Positions 6,375 through 13,562 of a stretch of DNA of 13,614 nt are shown one piece after another. Made by a program: the position numbers and the translations under genes. The notes under the pieces were generated by a model. It had not been told where the DNA came from, did no database searches, and saw nothing but the letters and a program-made list of their open reading frames with translations. Every line of letters starts with the position of its first letter. Positions within the stretch are counted from its first letter, which is position 1. Source of the stretch: CAYXDO01 sp964463485 (GTDB lineage: Bacteria; Myxococcota; Kuafuiibacteriia; Kuafuiibacteriales; Kuafuiibacteriaceae); contig CAYXDO010000237.1 of the NCBI GenBank assembly GCA_964463485.1, positions 1-13,614 of the forward strand, written 5' to 3'.

Positions 6375-9145
6375 CAAACGTCTCCCCGGCCGCGCAACAC
6401 ACCCGAAGGATCGATGTCCGCAGAGATCGCGCGCGCGAGATCCTCCCAGACGTCGTGCTTGCGAAGTCGACGCCCTGCGAGCAGTCGCCCGCCCGCGGCC
6501 TCGCCCGCTTCGGCCGCGTTGACCCGCGTCTTGCGGTCGACCACACGCGCCACCACCACGGCTTCTTCCGGCGTGAGAAAATCCACCCAAGCCTCACCGC
6601 CGCCGGCTTCGCGCGAGACCATCAGGACCTGCTCCAGCCGACTCCACGGCGTCGCGATCTCGACGACCGCGTCGAAGCGGCCGCCCAGCGGGTCGTCGCC
6701 CTCCCCGCGCGCCCCAGAAAGCTCGGACGCGGTGGACCCGACGATCGCGAGCTCCGCGCGCAACAGCTCGTCACTCGAAGCCGCAAGCTCCATGGACACT
6801 CGATTCGGGAGAGTGAGTCGTGCAGCCGCGGGCCGCGTCCCTCGACGCAAGACCAGCCGCGCGTGCTCGATCGCGAGCGCCATCGAGTCGAACGTGAAAG
6901 AAACGACCTCGCGACACCTCGGGACCGGCGCAATGCGAAGCGTGGCGCGGGTGAGGATGCCAAAACGCCCCTCCGCGCCGATCAGCGCTCGATCGAGCTC
7001 GGGGCCCGTCGCCGATCTTGGGACGGGGCGCGTCTCCATCGGAGATCCGTCCGCGAGTAAGCCGCGCGCAGCGAAGCACAGATCGTCGAGATCGCCGTGT
7101 TGGGTCCCGCGGCGCACGAGCAGGTTGCGCGCGAGGCCCGCGCCGACCGAGCGGCCCACCGCGCGAGGGTGGATGCGCCCGAGTGTCAGCCCCTGGCGGT
7201 TCAGCATCGCCTCGAGGTCACTCACGACCGCGCCCGCTTCGACTTCGACGAAACAAGAGATCGCCGAGAGTCTTGTGATGCCAGCGAGCTTGGAGAGATC
7301 GACCCGAACGGCCGCGCCCGGAGCTCGGTGGCCGGTTTGGTCGGTGATGACGGGCGTGCCGCGGACGTGAGAGATGCGGAGCACCGAGGCGAGCGCGTTC
7401 TCGTCAGGAGGCCTCACGGTGGTGCGGCTCCCAGAACCCAACAAATTTTTTTCTCCGACCGCGATGCGGATCTCGTCGGGCAGGCCGTAGGTGCTCTTCA
7501 CGCGACGGCGCCCGGTGCGAGGCGGCGCGTTGGCCAGTCCGAGCTTTCCGGGGTTCATGATCCCGCGCGGGTCGAACGAACGCTTGAGCGCGCCGAAGAG
7601 CCGCATGCCTCCGGGCCCGTGCTCGCGGGCCATCGCGTCCGCTTTGAGCTCGCCGACTCCGTGGTGATGCGAGGCGGTCGCGCCGGCTTCGTGCGCTGCG
7701 GCGAGCGCGTTGCGCCAGATGCGATCATATCGTTGGAGAACCAACGATGTATCGCCCTGGTCGGGAGCCGCGCTCGCGAACGTGAAGTAGATGGAGCAGC
7801 CTTCCGCATAGGCGTGTGAAAAGTGCGCCATCACGAACGCGTCGCGGCCGATCGCCTTGGAGACGGCGTTGTACGTGGGCAGCAGTCGGTCCCACGTGGC
7901 CGCGACCTCCATGGTGTCGGTGAACAAGCCGTTCTCCCAGGCCTTCGATTGTTTGAAGCTCACGTTGTAGCGGTTCTGGTACCAATGCTCCCCAGGACCC
8001 GGACCGAGGTCGGAACCCTTGGCCCCCAAGCAGATCCGCTCCGCCTCGGCCATCTCCGCGGCGACCCTCGCGGGCTGCCCTTCGAAACCCAAGACGAGCA
8101 GACACTCCTCGGGCACGGCTCGCCGAGCCGTGTTCAACACGAGCGGGGACCCCACCACCGAGCGGACCGTTCCGCGAACGATGGCTTTGGCCAACCCACC
8201 AGGCCCGAGCCGACCGGAGCCCGGAATACGAGAGACGAGCTCCCCGAAGAGCCCCTTGGCCCTGCTGGCGAGGGCGTCGAGCGACCCTGCCTCGTCCTCG
8301 CCCGATCCGTGACCGCGGCCGAGAAAGGTATCGAGGCCGTCATAGAGCCGTACGACGGCAGGCCTCAGGCCCGCGCGAAGCATCAGTCGAATCGCTTCGA
8401 TCCCCGCGTCGACCTTCGGGAACGAAAAGCCCCAGAGCTTGCGCGCTTCGGGAACGGGACGAATACGAAGCTTCGCCGCGGTGATCACGCCGAAGGTGCC
8501 TTCGGATCCGAGGATCAGCGCGGTGTAGTCCGGCCCTGGGCCCGCGTGTGAGCCGAACGCGTGCGTGAGGATTCGGCCCGGCGCCACGAGCTCGAGGCCG
8601 AGCGTCATGTCCTCGATCTTCCCATAATGAGTCGAGCACTGACCGGCGCTCCGAGCTGCGAGCCAACCCCCGAGCGTGCTGCAGCCGATCGACGACGGAA
8701 AATGACCGAGGGTGTAGCCGCGCTCCTCGAGCGCTCGCTCGAGGCGCTCGCCGATGAAGCCGGTCTCACACTCGGCGGTCAAATCGGCGTCGGAGATCGA
8801 ACGAAAGGCGCGCATACGCTTGACGTCGACGGCGATCCCACCGCGAGAAGGCCGAGCGCCCCCGGCCACGCCGGAGCCCGCGCCGTACGGGACGATCGGG
8901 ATCTCGAGGTCGTTGGCGAGCGCGAGGACCCGCGCGACCTCCTCCCGCGTTTCGGGCCACACAACGCAGATCGGCCCTTGCAACGGCTCTCCAGCGTACG
9001 CGCGGATCAAGTCGCGCGGCCAACAGTCCCGAGCGTACGCCAGCCGATCGACGTCGTGTACCGAAACCGCGCCCGCACCGACGATGCGAGCGAGGTCCAC
9101 GACGAGCGCCGCGCCGGCAGCTTCACGAGTGAGAATCGACGTCAC
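6371..9145 (-). CDS. Double-module FAD-linked oxidase: AGPS/GlcD-like domain fused to a degenerate second FAD-oxidase domain
   Basis: This flavoprotein has about 924 residues, roughly twice the usual length for an FAD_binding_4 oxidase. Module 1 (about 59-535) has the flavin loop PYGAGSGVAGG (86-96), SSIGCSTLGGW (151-161), GSEGTFGVIT (213-222), RYNVSFKQSKAWENG, the His-triad motif SHHHGVGELK (492-501) and the family-typical end FDPRGIMNPGKL. These resemble alkyldihydroxyacetone-phosphate synthase and D-2-hydroxyacid dehydrogenases. Module 2 (about 574-924) keeps GAEGRFGILTRATLRIAPVP and a final IDPSGVLRGRG but has no His triad, so it may be structural, like GlcE beside GlcD. With the coupled Fe-S gene this looks like a glycolate-oxidase-type GlcD-GlcE-GlcF complex in two chains; the substrate is unknown. 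The start is the least certain part: GTG at 9145 precedes the first conserved block, TTG at 9169 is possible, and TTG at 9280 is unlikely because it adds 45 atypical residues and runs into the divergent small gene. No clear ribosome-binding site was found. Confidence 0.88.
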   Translation of the reverse strand: MTSILTREAAGAALVVDLARIVGAGAVSVHDVDRLAYARDCWPRDLIRAYAGEPLQGPICVVWPETREEVARVLALANDLEIPIVPYGAGSGVAGGARPSRGGIAVDVKRMRAFRSISDADLTAECETGFIGERLERALEERGYTLGHFPSSIGCSTLGGWLAARSAGQCSTHYGKIEDMTLGLELVAPGRILTHAFGSHAGPGPDYTALILGSEGTFGVITAAKLRIRPVPEARKLWGFSFPKVDAGIEAIRLMLRAGLRPAVVRLYDGLDTFLGRGHGSGEDEAGSLDALASRAKGLFGELVSRIPGSGRLGPGGLAKAIVRGTVRSVVGSPLVLNTARRAVPEECLLVLGFEGQPARVAAEMAEAERICLGAKGSDLGPGPGEHWYQNRYNVSFKQSKAWENGLFTDTMEVAATWDRLLPTYNAVSKAIGRDAFVMAHFSHAYAEGCSIYFTFASAAPDQGDTSLVLQRYDRIWRNALAAAHEAGATASHHHGVGELKADAMAREHGPGGMRLFGALKRSFDPRGIMNPGKLGLANAPPRTGRRRVKSTYGLPDEIRIAVGEKNLLGSGSRTTVRPPDENALASVLRISHVRGTPVITDQTGHRAPGAAVRVDLSKLAGITRLSAISCFVEVEAGAVVSDLEAMLNRQGLTLGRIHPRAVGRSVGAGLARNLLVRRGTQHGDLDDLCFAARGLLADGSPMETRPVPRSATGPELDRALIGAEGRFGILTRATLRIAPVPRCREVVSFTFDSMALAIEHARLVLRRGTRPAAARLTLPNRVSMELAASSDELLRAELAIVGSTASELSGARGEGDDPLGGRFDAVVEIATPWSRLEQVLMVSREAGGGEAWVDFLTPEEAVVVARVVDRKTRVNAAEAGEAAGGRLLAGRRLRKHDVWEDLARAISADIDPSGVLRGRGDVW
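6381..6387 (-). promoter_or_regulatory. Ribosome-binding site GGGGAGA deciding the GTG start of the Fe-S gene
   Basis: On the - strand GGGGAGA is followed by six bases and then GTG at 6374. It lies inside the last codons of the flavoprotein gene and supports the short start over the longer frame. Confidence 0.65.
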
Positions 9146-9214
9146 GTTGCCCGAGGCACGGTGCCACAAGCCGAGTCGCCGGGCGAGCGGGAGTCGCGGC
9201 GACCTTGCCCACCT

Positions 9215-9226
9215 GTCTGCACAGAC
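9215..9226. promoter_or_regulatory. Inverted repeat GTCTG-CA-CAGAC in the divergent intergenic region, candidate operator
   Basis: The 122 bp between the flavoprotein start (9145, leftward) and the small peptide gene start (9268, rightward) should hold both promoters. It contains the perfect 5+5 inverted repeat gtctgcacagac. A second short palindrome, ggcac-g-gtgcc, lies at 9155-9165 next to the flavoprotein start. No convincing -35/-10 pair was recognised. A regulator-binding role is inferred from position and symmetry only. Confidence 0.3.
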
Positions 9227-9267
9227 CTCGGATTGCGCCGCGTCGAAAAACCGGCGACAACTAGCGC

Positions 9268-9432
9268 GTGACTGACACAAATTTGACCGAACTGGCCACC
9301 GAGGAGGGCGAGCTCGATCCCTCCGAGCTCGAAGGCGTGACCGGCGGGGTCGCCGTCAACGTGGAGCTCGGCGGCACGAGCCTCGAGAAGAGGACTGAGG
9401 TCAAGGACGCGCACGATCGGTACGCGAATTAG
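9268..9432 (+). CDS. Candidate RiPP-type precursor peptide with double-glycine leader
   Basis: This 54-residue ORF has a GTG start and a TAG stop; an in-frame TAG at 9262 rules out any upstream start. The N-terminal half is short and acidic and ends in SELEGVTGG (residues 19-27), the pattern of double-glycine leader peptides removed by C39-type peptidases. The remaining 27 residues start VAVNVELGG, continue TSLEKRTEVKDAHDRYAN, and contain no Cys, so lanthionine or sactipeptide chemistry on cysteine is not expected. About 83% of its third codon positions are G or C, as expected of a real gene in this genome; the antisense frame looks unnatural. It diverges from the flavoprotein operon and converges on the radical SAM/methyltransferase operon, 32 bp away. 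No strong ribosome-binding site is seen (only ggcga about 11 nt upstream), which is a weakness. It could also be a small regulatory or secreted peptide unrelated to the tailoring genes. Confidence 0.6.
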   Translation: MTDTNLTELATEEGELDPSELEGVTGGVAVNVELGGTSLEKRTEVKDAHDRYAN

Positions 9433-9442
9433 GAAGTCTCAT
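9431..9442. repeat. 12-bp direct repeat AGGAAGTCTCAT, copy 1
   Basis: This copy starts in the last two bases of the TAG stop of the small peptide gene. It is identical to the copy at 9457-9468, giving a 26-bp period in the gap between the two convergent genes. Confidence 0.8.
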
Positions 9443-9456
9443 ACTGACGAGAAATC

Positions 9457-9468
9457 AGGAAGTCTCAT
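9457..9468. repeat. 12-bp direct repeat AGGAAGTCTCAT, copy 2
   Basis: This is the second copy of the 12-mer, and it contains the stop codon of the methyltransferase gene (TGA on the - strand, 9467-9465). The gap shows no hairpin or T-run typical of a bidirectional terminator. Confidence 0.8.
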
Positions 9469-10385
9469 GCCGATCGACTGAATCGAATGAGAAAGAACCG
9501 AGCTGGCTCCCGACCCAGCTTGAATCGCGCCGTGATCGGCCGTAGCGCAAACTTCGCGTCGTATACCGGCGAAATGAGCTCGACCCGCACGCCTTGGCCA
9601 AGAGCGAGCTCGCGGATCCTGTCGTGCGTCAAGAATCCCTCCGATTTCAACCCATCCGACGCAAACCCATACCTCTTCAAGAAATCCAACCTGCGCTCCT
9701 CGACCATCCGACGACCGGACTCTGCATCCCGATACACAGGCGTGTCCATCACGACGACCTCGCCCGCCACCCGAAGGGCCTCAGCGAGCGTCGCTTCGTA
9801 GCGCTCCGAGTAATGAAACGACGCATTGAAGATCGCGAGGTCCACCGACCGGTCCCCAAACGGTAGCACGTCATTGGAAGCCATCACCGGCACGACCATG
9901 GGCCCGTAGCACGCGCACACGCCAAGGCCGTCGTGGGGATCGTCGGAGATATCGACGGACCACACGAGCCCGAACGCGCTCAGGCGATGGGAGAGCCAAC
10001 CGTTGCCCGCGCCGAGATCGAGGAATCGCACCCTGGCGCGATCACGAGTCAGCGGGTCGACCAACTCCCGAATCAAAGCTTCGTAACTCTTTGCGCGAAC
10101 CCTCCACTCGTCCCTTCGCGGCCCCTCGACACCGAAGGGCAGCGCTCTGTATGACTCCATCGAATCGAACCGCCGCCCCTCCGCATCGCGTACGATCGAA
10201 TACTCCCGCCGGAACTTCGCGAACCTCGAACCGTCCGTGTCAAAGAGCGCACGCCAAATACCGTCGACCTTCGGGATGGACTCACACCCTGCCGGGCAAC
10301 TCACTCGTTCGTCGCCTCCCTTCATCACCTGCCGGCACACTCGACACACGAACCCCGAAGCACCGCAAGCCGAAGACTCACTCAC
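9465..10385 (-). CDS. SAM-dependent class I methyltransferase with N-terminal Zn-ribbon-like cysteines
   Basis: This protein has 306 residues. The N terminus carries CRVC (Cys14, 17) and CPAGC (Cys30, 34), a four-cysteine arrangement like the Trm112/zinc-ribbon segment found at the front of some methyltransferases. The class I fold follows: motif I FLDLGAGNGWL (DLGAGNG at 123-129), an acidic residue after beta-2 in WSVDISDD (D145), then DVLPFGDRSVDLAIFNASF and EALRVAGEVVVMD, typical of Methyltransf_11-like enzymes that act on small molecules or lipids. The start is GTG at 10385, which overlaps the stop of the upstream radical SAM gene by 8 bp and has GAGG (10395-10398) 9 nt upstream. The frame continues to 10610 but that part shadows the radical SAM gene. 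It is the last gene of a three-gene coupled operon. The substrate is unknown: either the product of the radical SAM enzymes or the neighbouring peptide. Confidence 0.88.
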   Translation of the reverse strand: MSESSACGASGFVCRVCRQVMKGGDERVSCPAGCESIPKVDGIWRALFDTDGSRFAKFRREYSIVRDAEGRRFDSMESYRALPFGVEGPRRDEWRVRAKSYEALIRELVDPLTRDRARVRFLDLGAGNGWLSHRLSAFGLVWSVDISDDPHDGLGVCACYGPMVVPVMASNDVLPFGDRSVDLAIFNASFHYSERYEATLAEALRVAGEVVVMDTPVYRDAESGRRMVEERRLDFLKRYGFASDGLKSEGFLTHDRIRELALGQGVRVELISPVYDAKFALRPITARFKLGREPARFFLIRFSRSA

Positions 10386-11781
10386 CGCGCTCGACCTCGT
10401 GTTCGGCCGCCGCCATCGCCAGCTTCGCCTTCGTCGCCCGCACGAAGTGCTTCGCCGCAGAGAACCTTCGACCCTCCGACTCGAGCCTCTTTTGCTCGAC
10501 GGAATGAACAATCCAGTCTCGCGCGTGCTCGTAATAACGACGAGACTTCCGCCCCAAGACCGTGTGGTCCCGGTCCGACCCCTCCGACCAAGCCCGTAGA
10601 GGGACGACACGGTCTTTCACCTTCTCGAAGTAGCCGGTGCCCTTGATCGGGTAGGCCACCGTCGTCAACACCTGATCCGGCATCGCCTCCACGAGATGCT
10701 CCACCGTCGCCTCGATGTCCGCGAGCTCCTCGCCTTCGTACCCGACCATGACGAAGGTACCCACCGAGATCCCATGTCGACGCGCCGCCTTCACCATCTC
10801 GCGCATTCGGGCTGCGTCCGTCTTCCTCGACATCGCGTCCAAGACGCGCTGAGACCCACTCTCCGCGCCGATCCAAAGCTTCTGACAGCTCATTCGGGCC
10901 AGCCCGGCCAGGACGTCCTCGTCGAGACAGTCCTCGCGAGTGATCGTTTCGAACGGAGTATTCAGTCCCCGACGGGTCAGCTCCGCCTCGTATTCGAAAA
11001 ACCACCTTCGATTGATCGTGAACACGTCGTCGGCGTACCAAAGTCTATCGGGCGCAAACGTCGCTCGAATCAGCTCGACTTCGTCGGCGACGTTCTTGAC
11101 CGAACGTCGGCGATGGGAATGCCCAAAGACGGTGTGGCTACACCAGTCACAGCGAAACGGGCAGCCGCGCGCGGTGATGATCGACACGGCACCATACCCA
11201 TGCCGGTCCCGCCAAGCAGACAAATATTGGGAAACCTCGATCAAATCCCGCGCCGGAAAAGGTTGCGCGTCTAGCTCGCGGATCTTGTCACGCGGTCCCG
11301 AAGACACGACTTCGCCCCCTGCCAGCCAGGAGAGTCCGGACACGGCTAGCAGGCCTGCCTTGTCCGAGCCATCTCGCTGCAGCCTGGGGATGAGCTCTTC
11401 GAGCGTCCTCTCCCCCTCCCCTTCCGCCACGAAGTCGGCGCCCGCGCGAAGATACTCTCGCGCCCACGGAGCAGGGTCCGGCCCCCCCACGACGACCGGA
11501 AGCTCCGCCAAGCGGCACTCGCGAATCAGCCTCAAGACGTTTTTGCGAGTCATGAGATTCGCATAAATCCCGACCACGCTCGGGCGTGTCGCGCGAATCC
11601 GAGCGGCCGTCGCCTCGAGACTCCCAAAAGTCGTGTCCGCGACTTCGACCGTGAAGCCCTTGGCGCGCAAGTGAGCGGCCACGTAGAGGAGTCCGAGAGG
11701 CGGATGGGGCCGCATGATCTCTCGCTCTGCGGAGTCTTCGGCCAAGCAATACCCATGCGTGAGCAGTACGTCCAAAGTCAC
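10378..11781 (-). CDS. B12-binding-domain radical SAM enzyme (BchE-like class B), second gene of operon
   Basis: This protein has 467 residues. An N-terminal cobalamin-binding Rossmann-like domain (about 1-160) shows RPHPPLGLLYVAAHLRAKG, PVVVGGPDP and FVAEGEGERTLEEL. It is followed by the radical SAM core with the [4Fe-4S]-binding RGCPFRCDWC (Cys207, 211, 214), LWYADDVF, KLWIGAESGSQRVLDAM and GTFVMVGYEGE. No DxHxxG motif is visible, so cobalamin would bind without a protein His ligand, as in other class B enzymes. Such proteins perform C-methylation, ring closure or other radical chemistry on lipids, cofactors or peptides; the substrate here is unknown. The start is GTG at 11781, sharing GTGA with the stop of the upstream gene, with GAGG (11789-11792) 7 nt upstream. 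It is clearly related to the preceding gene, and the pair probably arose by an old duplication. Confidence 0.93.
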   Translation of the reverse strand: MTLDVLLTHGYCLAEDSAEREIMRPHPPLGLLYVAAHLRAKGFTVEVADTTFGSLEATAARIRATRPSVVGIYANLMTRKNVLRLIRECRLAELPVVVGGPDPAPWAREYLRAGADFVAEGEGERTLEELIPRLQRDGSDKAGLLAVSGLSWLAGGEVVSSGPRDKIRELDAQPFPARDLIEVSQYLSAWRDRHGYGAVSIITARGCPFRCDWCSHTVFGHSHRRRSVKNVADEVELIRATFAPDRLWYADDVFTINRRWFFEYEAELTRRGLNTPFETITREDCLDEDVLAGLARMSCQKLWIGAESGSQRVLDAMSRKTDAARMREMVKAARRHGISVGTFVMVGYEGEELADIEATVEHLVEAMPDQVLTTVAYPIKGTGYFEKVKDRVVPLRAWSEGSDRDHTVLGRKSRRYYEHARDWIVHSVEQKRLESEGRRFSAAKHFVRATKAKLAMAAAEHEVERGE

Positions 11782-13307
11782 TCTGAATCCTCACTGGGCC
11801 GACGCGCCTCATCGAAAGTCATTCGTGATCGGAGCGGACCGATTCCGTGCTTTCGAGCGGCCAGCCGCCGAAGCGCCATGCGGTCGCCCGGGATCTTGGC
11901 CCACCTCGCGACCGCGCCTGCAGCCAAACGCAGATGGCTCGGCCGGGCCTTCGTCGGCGCGGCCAACACGGACTCGAGCTCCCTCGTCACGAGTCGCGCT
12001 CGGTGCTCTCGATGCACGGCGCGATGGAGCCGCCTATAGAAGGCCGAGGTGAACGGTCCCTCGTACATCATGTCCAAGTCGTCAGAGTCCACCCAGTTCC
12101 GCTTGGCGCCGAGCTCCTCCCGCACCGACTCGTAGAATCGCGTGCCTGGCAGCGGGTAGGAGACCGAAATCCCGATCTCGTCAGGACAAGTCTCTCGCAC
12201 GAGCCTCAACGTCGCCTCGACGTCCTCGAAGGTCTCGCCAGGGTACCCAAACTGGAGAAAGTATCCGACGCGAATCCCGCGTCGACCGAGACCATGACGC
12301 GCCTCGCGGATCTGCTCCACGGTCGTGCCCTTGTCCATCGCGTCGAGGACCTTCTGAGACCCAGACTCGGCGCCCATCCAAATCGTCTCCGCGCCGGCTA
12401 GGCGTAATGCGTCCAGCTCTCCCTCGCGCAGCAACAGATCAGCCCGACTGAGTGCCTTGAACGGGACGCGGACAGTACGCCGAGCTAGCTCCTCTGCGAA
12501 CCGAGCGACCCACCCTGGCTTCAAACCCAAGATGTCGTCGGCAAACCAAAGGTGCTCGGCCCCGTAGGTTCGGACGAGCAGCTCCACTTCTTCGGCGACG
12601 CGTCCCGGGCTCCGAACGTTGTAACGCTGCCCCCAGATGGGCTTCGCGCACCAGTTACAGTGATATGGGCAACCGCGCGTCGTCGCCACGTTCACCGAAT
12701 ATCGCCCGTGGCGGCGCTTCCAGATCCGGCGGTATCGCGAAAGGTCCGCCAGATCCCAGGCCGGCATCGGCAACGCGTCGAGATCCTTCATGACCGGCCG
12801 CCTCTGAGTCGACACGATCGCACCGTCCAGATTCCGGGCGACTCCGGGAATGAGTGCGACATCCTCGCCCGCTCGAAGCGCCACCAACAAATCGACGAGG
12901 GACGCTTCTCCTTCTCCAAGCAACACGTAGCTCGCGCCAGCCCCGAGGTAGGTCGATGCCTCGTCGCTCGCGTCCGAGCCGCCGACAATCACCGTGGTCG
13001 AACGCGCCCGAGCCATGCCGATCATCCGAATCGCCGCGTCCCGCATGCGACTCAGGCACATCTTGGAGAGGTAGTTGAAGTTGTCCTCGAACAACACCAA
13101 AATGCGCGGCCGCTCGGCGTCGAGCTTGGCGGCGAGCTCGAGCTCGGACTCCGCGAGCATCGCGTCGAAAAAGGAGACCGAAAAGCCCGCCTCGCGCACC
13201 ATAGCCGCGGCGAGGAGCGAGCCGAGGGGAGGATAGGGGCGCATATCGGCCAGGAGCTTCGGGTCGAATTTCAGGAAGTACGCCTGGCCCATCAATACGT
13301 CACTCAT
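11778..13307 (-). CDS. B12-binding-domain radical SAM enzyme (class B), first gene of operon
   Basis: This protein has 509 residues. The cobalamin-binding domain (about 1-165) shows LMGQAYFLKFDPK, MRPYPPLGSLLAAAMVREAG, VIVGGSD and YVLLGEGEASLVDLL. The radical SAM core has TTRGCPYHCNWCAKPIWG with Cys213, 217 and 220, then LWFADDILGLKPGW, IWMGAESGSQKVLDAM, YFLQFGYPGETFEDVEAT and VSYPLPGTRFYE. The NWCAKPIWGQRYNVRSP segment is characteristic of a recurrent subgroup of uncharacterised B12-radical SAM proteins. The long C-terminal tail (about 410-509) is basic and helix-prone. The start is ATG at 13307, where homologous sequence begins, with GAAGG 5 nt upstream; the frame stays open to 13565 but the extra 86 residues are not convincing. 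It overlaps the next gene by 4 bp. The function is unknown; presumably it works with the second radical SAM enzyme and the methyltransferase on one pathway. Confidence 0.93.
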   Translation of the reverse strand: MSDVLMGQAYFLKFDPKLLADMRPYPPLGSLLAAAMVREAGFSVSFFDAMLAESELELAAKLDAERPRILVLFEDNFNYLSKMCLSRMRDAAIRMIGMARARSTTVIVGGSDASDEASTYLGAGASYVLLGEGEASLVDLLVALRAGEDVALIPGVARNLDGAIVSTQRRPVMKDLDALPMPAWDLADLSRYRRIWKRRHGRYSVNVATTRGCPYHCNWCAKPIWGQRYNVRSPGRVAEEVELLVRTYGAEHLWFADDILGLKPGWVARFAEELARRTVRVPFKALSRADLLLREGELDALRLAGAETIWMGAESGSQKVLDAMDKGTTVEQIREARHGLGRRGIRVGYFLQFGYPGETFEDVEATLRLVRETCPDEIGISVSYPLPGTRFYESVREELGAKRNWVDSDDLDMMYEGPFTSAFYRRLHRAVHREHRARLVTRELESVLAAPTKARPSHLRLAAGAVARWAKIPGDRMALRRLAARKHGIGPLRSRMTFDEARRPSEDSE

Positions 13308-13312
13308 GAGCA

Positions 13313-13317
13313 CCTTC
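13313..13317 (-). promoter_or_regulatory. Ribosome-binding site GAAGG for the first radical SAM gene
   Basis: GAAGG followed by TGCTC and then ATG at 13307 on the - strand. It favours this ATG over the long upstream extension and over the GTG at 13313, which lies inside the site. Confidence 0.6.
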
Positions 13318-13353
13318 GAGCGGCTTCGTACGACCGCCGACCCTATGCCGTAG

Positions 13354-13562
13354 CGAAGCGGAGCGACCCCGTCAATCGACCCATTTCCTCCGGGCTGGAC
13401 GAAGTCGAACGTCGACGTGCGGTTCGAGACGGCGCTGCCGGAATTCGTCATGAAGAACGGAGAGCAGAGTCGGCTCGTGATCGCCCAATTCCCCAACCAA
13501 TCGGCCTTCCCGGGTTCGCGGCTCGACTTGAATTGGATCTTCAAGCCCGAGCACCCTGAGTA
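13354..13562 (+). CDS. Coding-like fragment of unknown function, no clear start, runs into the terminal repeat
   Basis: From the TAG at 13351 to the repeat there is an open + strand frame of about 70 codons with strongly GC-biased third positions and a natural-looking composition, for example DVRFETALPEFVMKNGEQ and then PGSRLDLNWIFKPEHPEY. I do not recognise a family. The only candidate starts are GTG at 13417 and ATG at 13450, both inside the protein-like stretch. An ATG at 13306 is in frame but is separated by the TAG. After 13562 the frame continues through the inverted repeat as an Arg-rich tail, unlike what precedes it. It may be a degraded gene, a gene disrupted by the repeat, or a chance antisense pattern upstream of the radical SAM operon. 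It would also cover that operon's promoter region. Confidence 0.3.

Noticed and set aside
6039..7370. Long + strand open frame opposite the Fe-S and flavoprotein genes
   Set aside because: It is Ser/Arg/Ala-rich low-complexity translation, antisense to two genes with clear motifs.
9215..9226. LexA/SOS-box reading of CTGT-N4-ACAG in the divergent region
   Set aside because: The spacing does not fit the CTGT-N8-ACAG pattern known from enterobacteria, and no SOS gene is adjacent; kept only as a generic candidate operator.
9146..9280. Extension of the flavoprotein to a TTG start at 9280
   Set aside because: The extra 45 residues (Arg, Cys and Ser rich) do not resemble the family N terminus, and the extension would overlap the divergent peptide gene.
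9142..9414. 90-codon - strand frame covering the small peptide gene
   Set aside because: It overlaps the flavoprotein start region in another frame, has an Arg-rich tail, and fits codon bias less well than the + strand peptide ORF.
12394..12404. Internal partial match (ccggctaggc) to the terminal repeat
   Set aside because: About 10 bases only, inside the coding sequence of the radical SAM gene; consistent with chance.
13306..13353. Short + strand ORF starting at the ATG that shares CATG with the radical SAM start codon
   Set aside because: It is only 15 codons before TAG, with no ribosome-binding site, whereas the - strand start has a good one.
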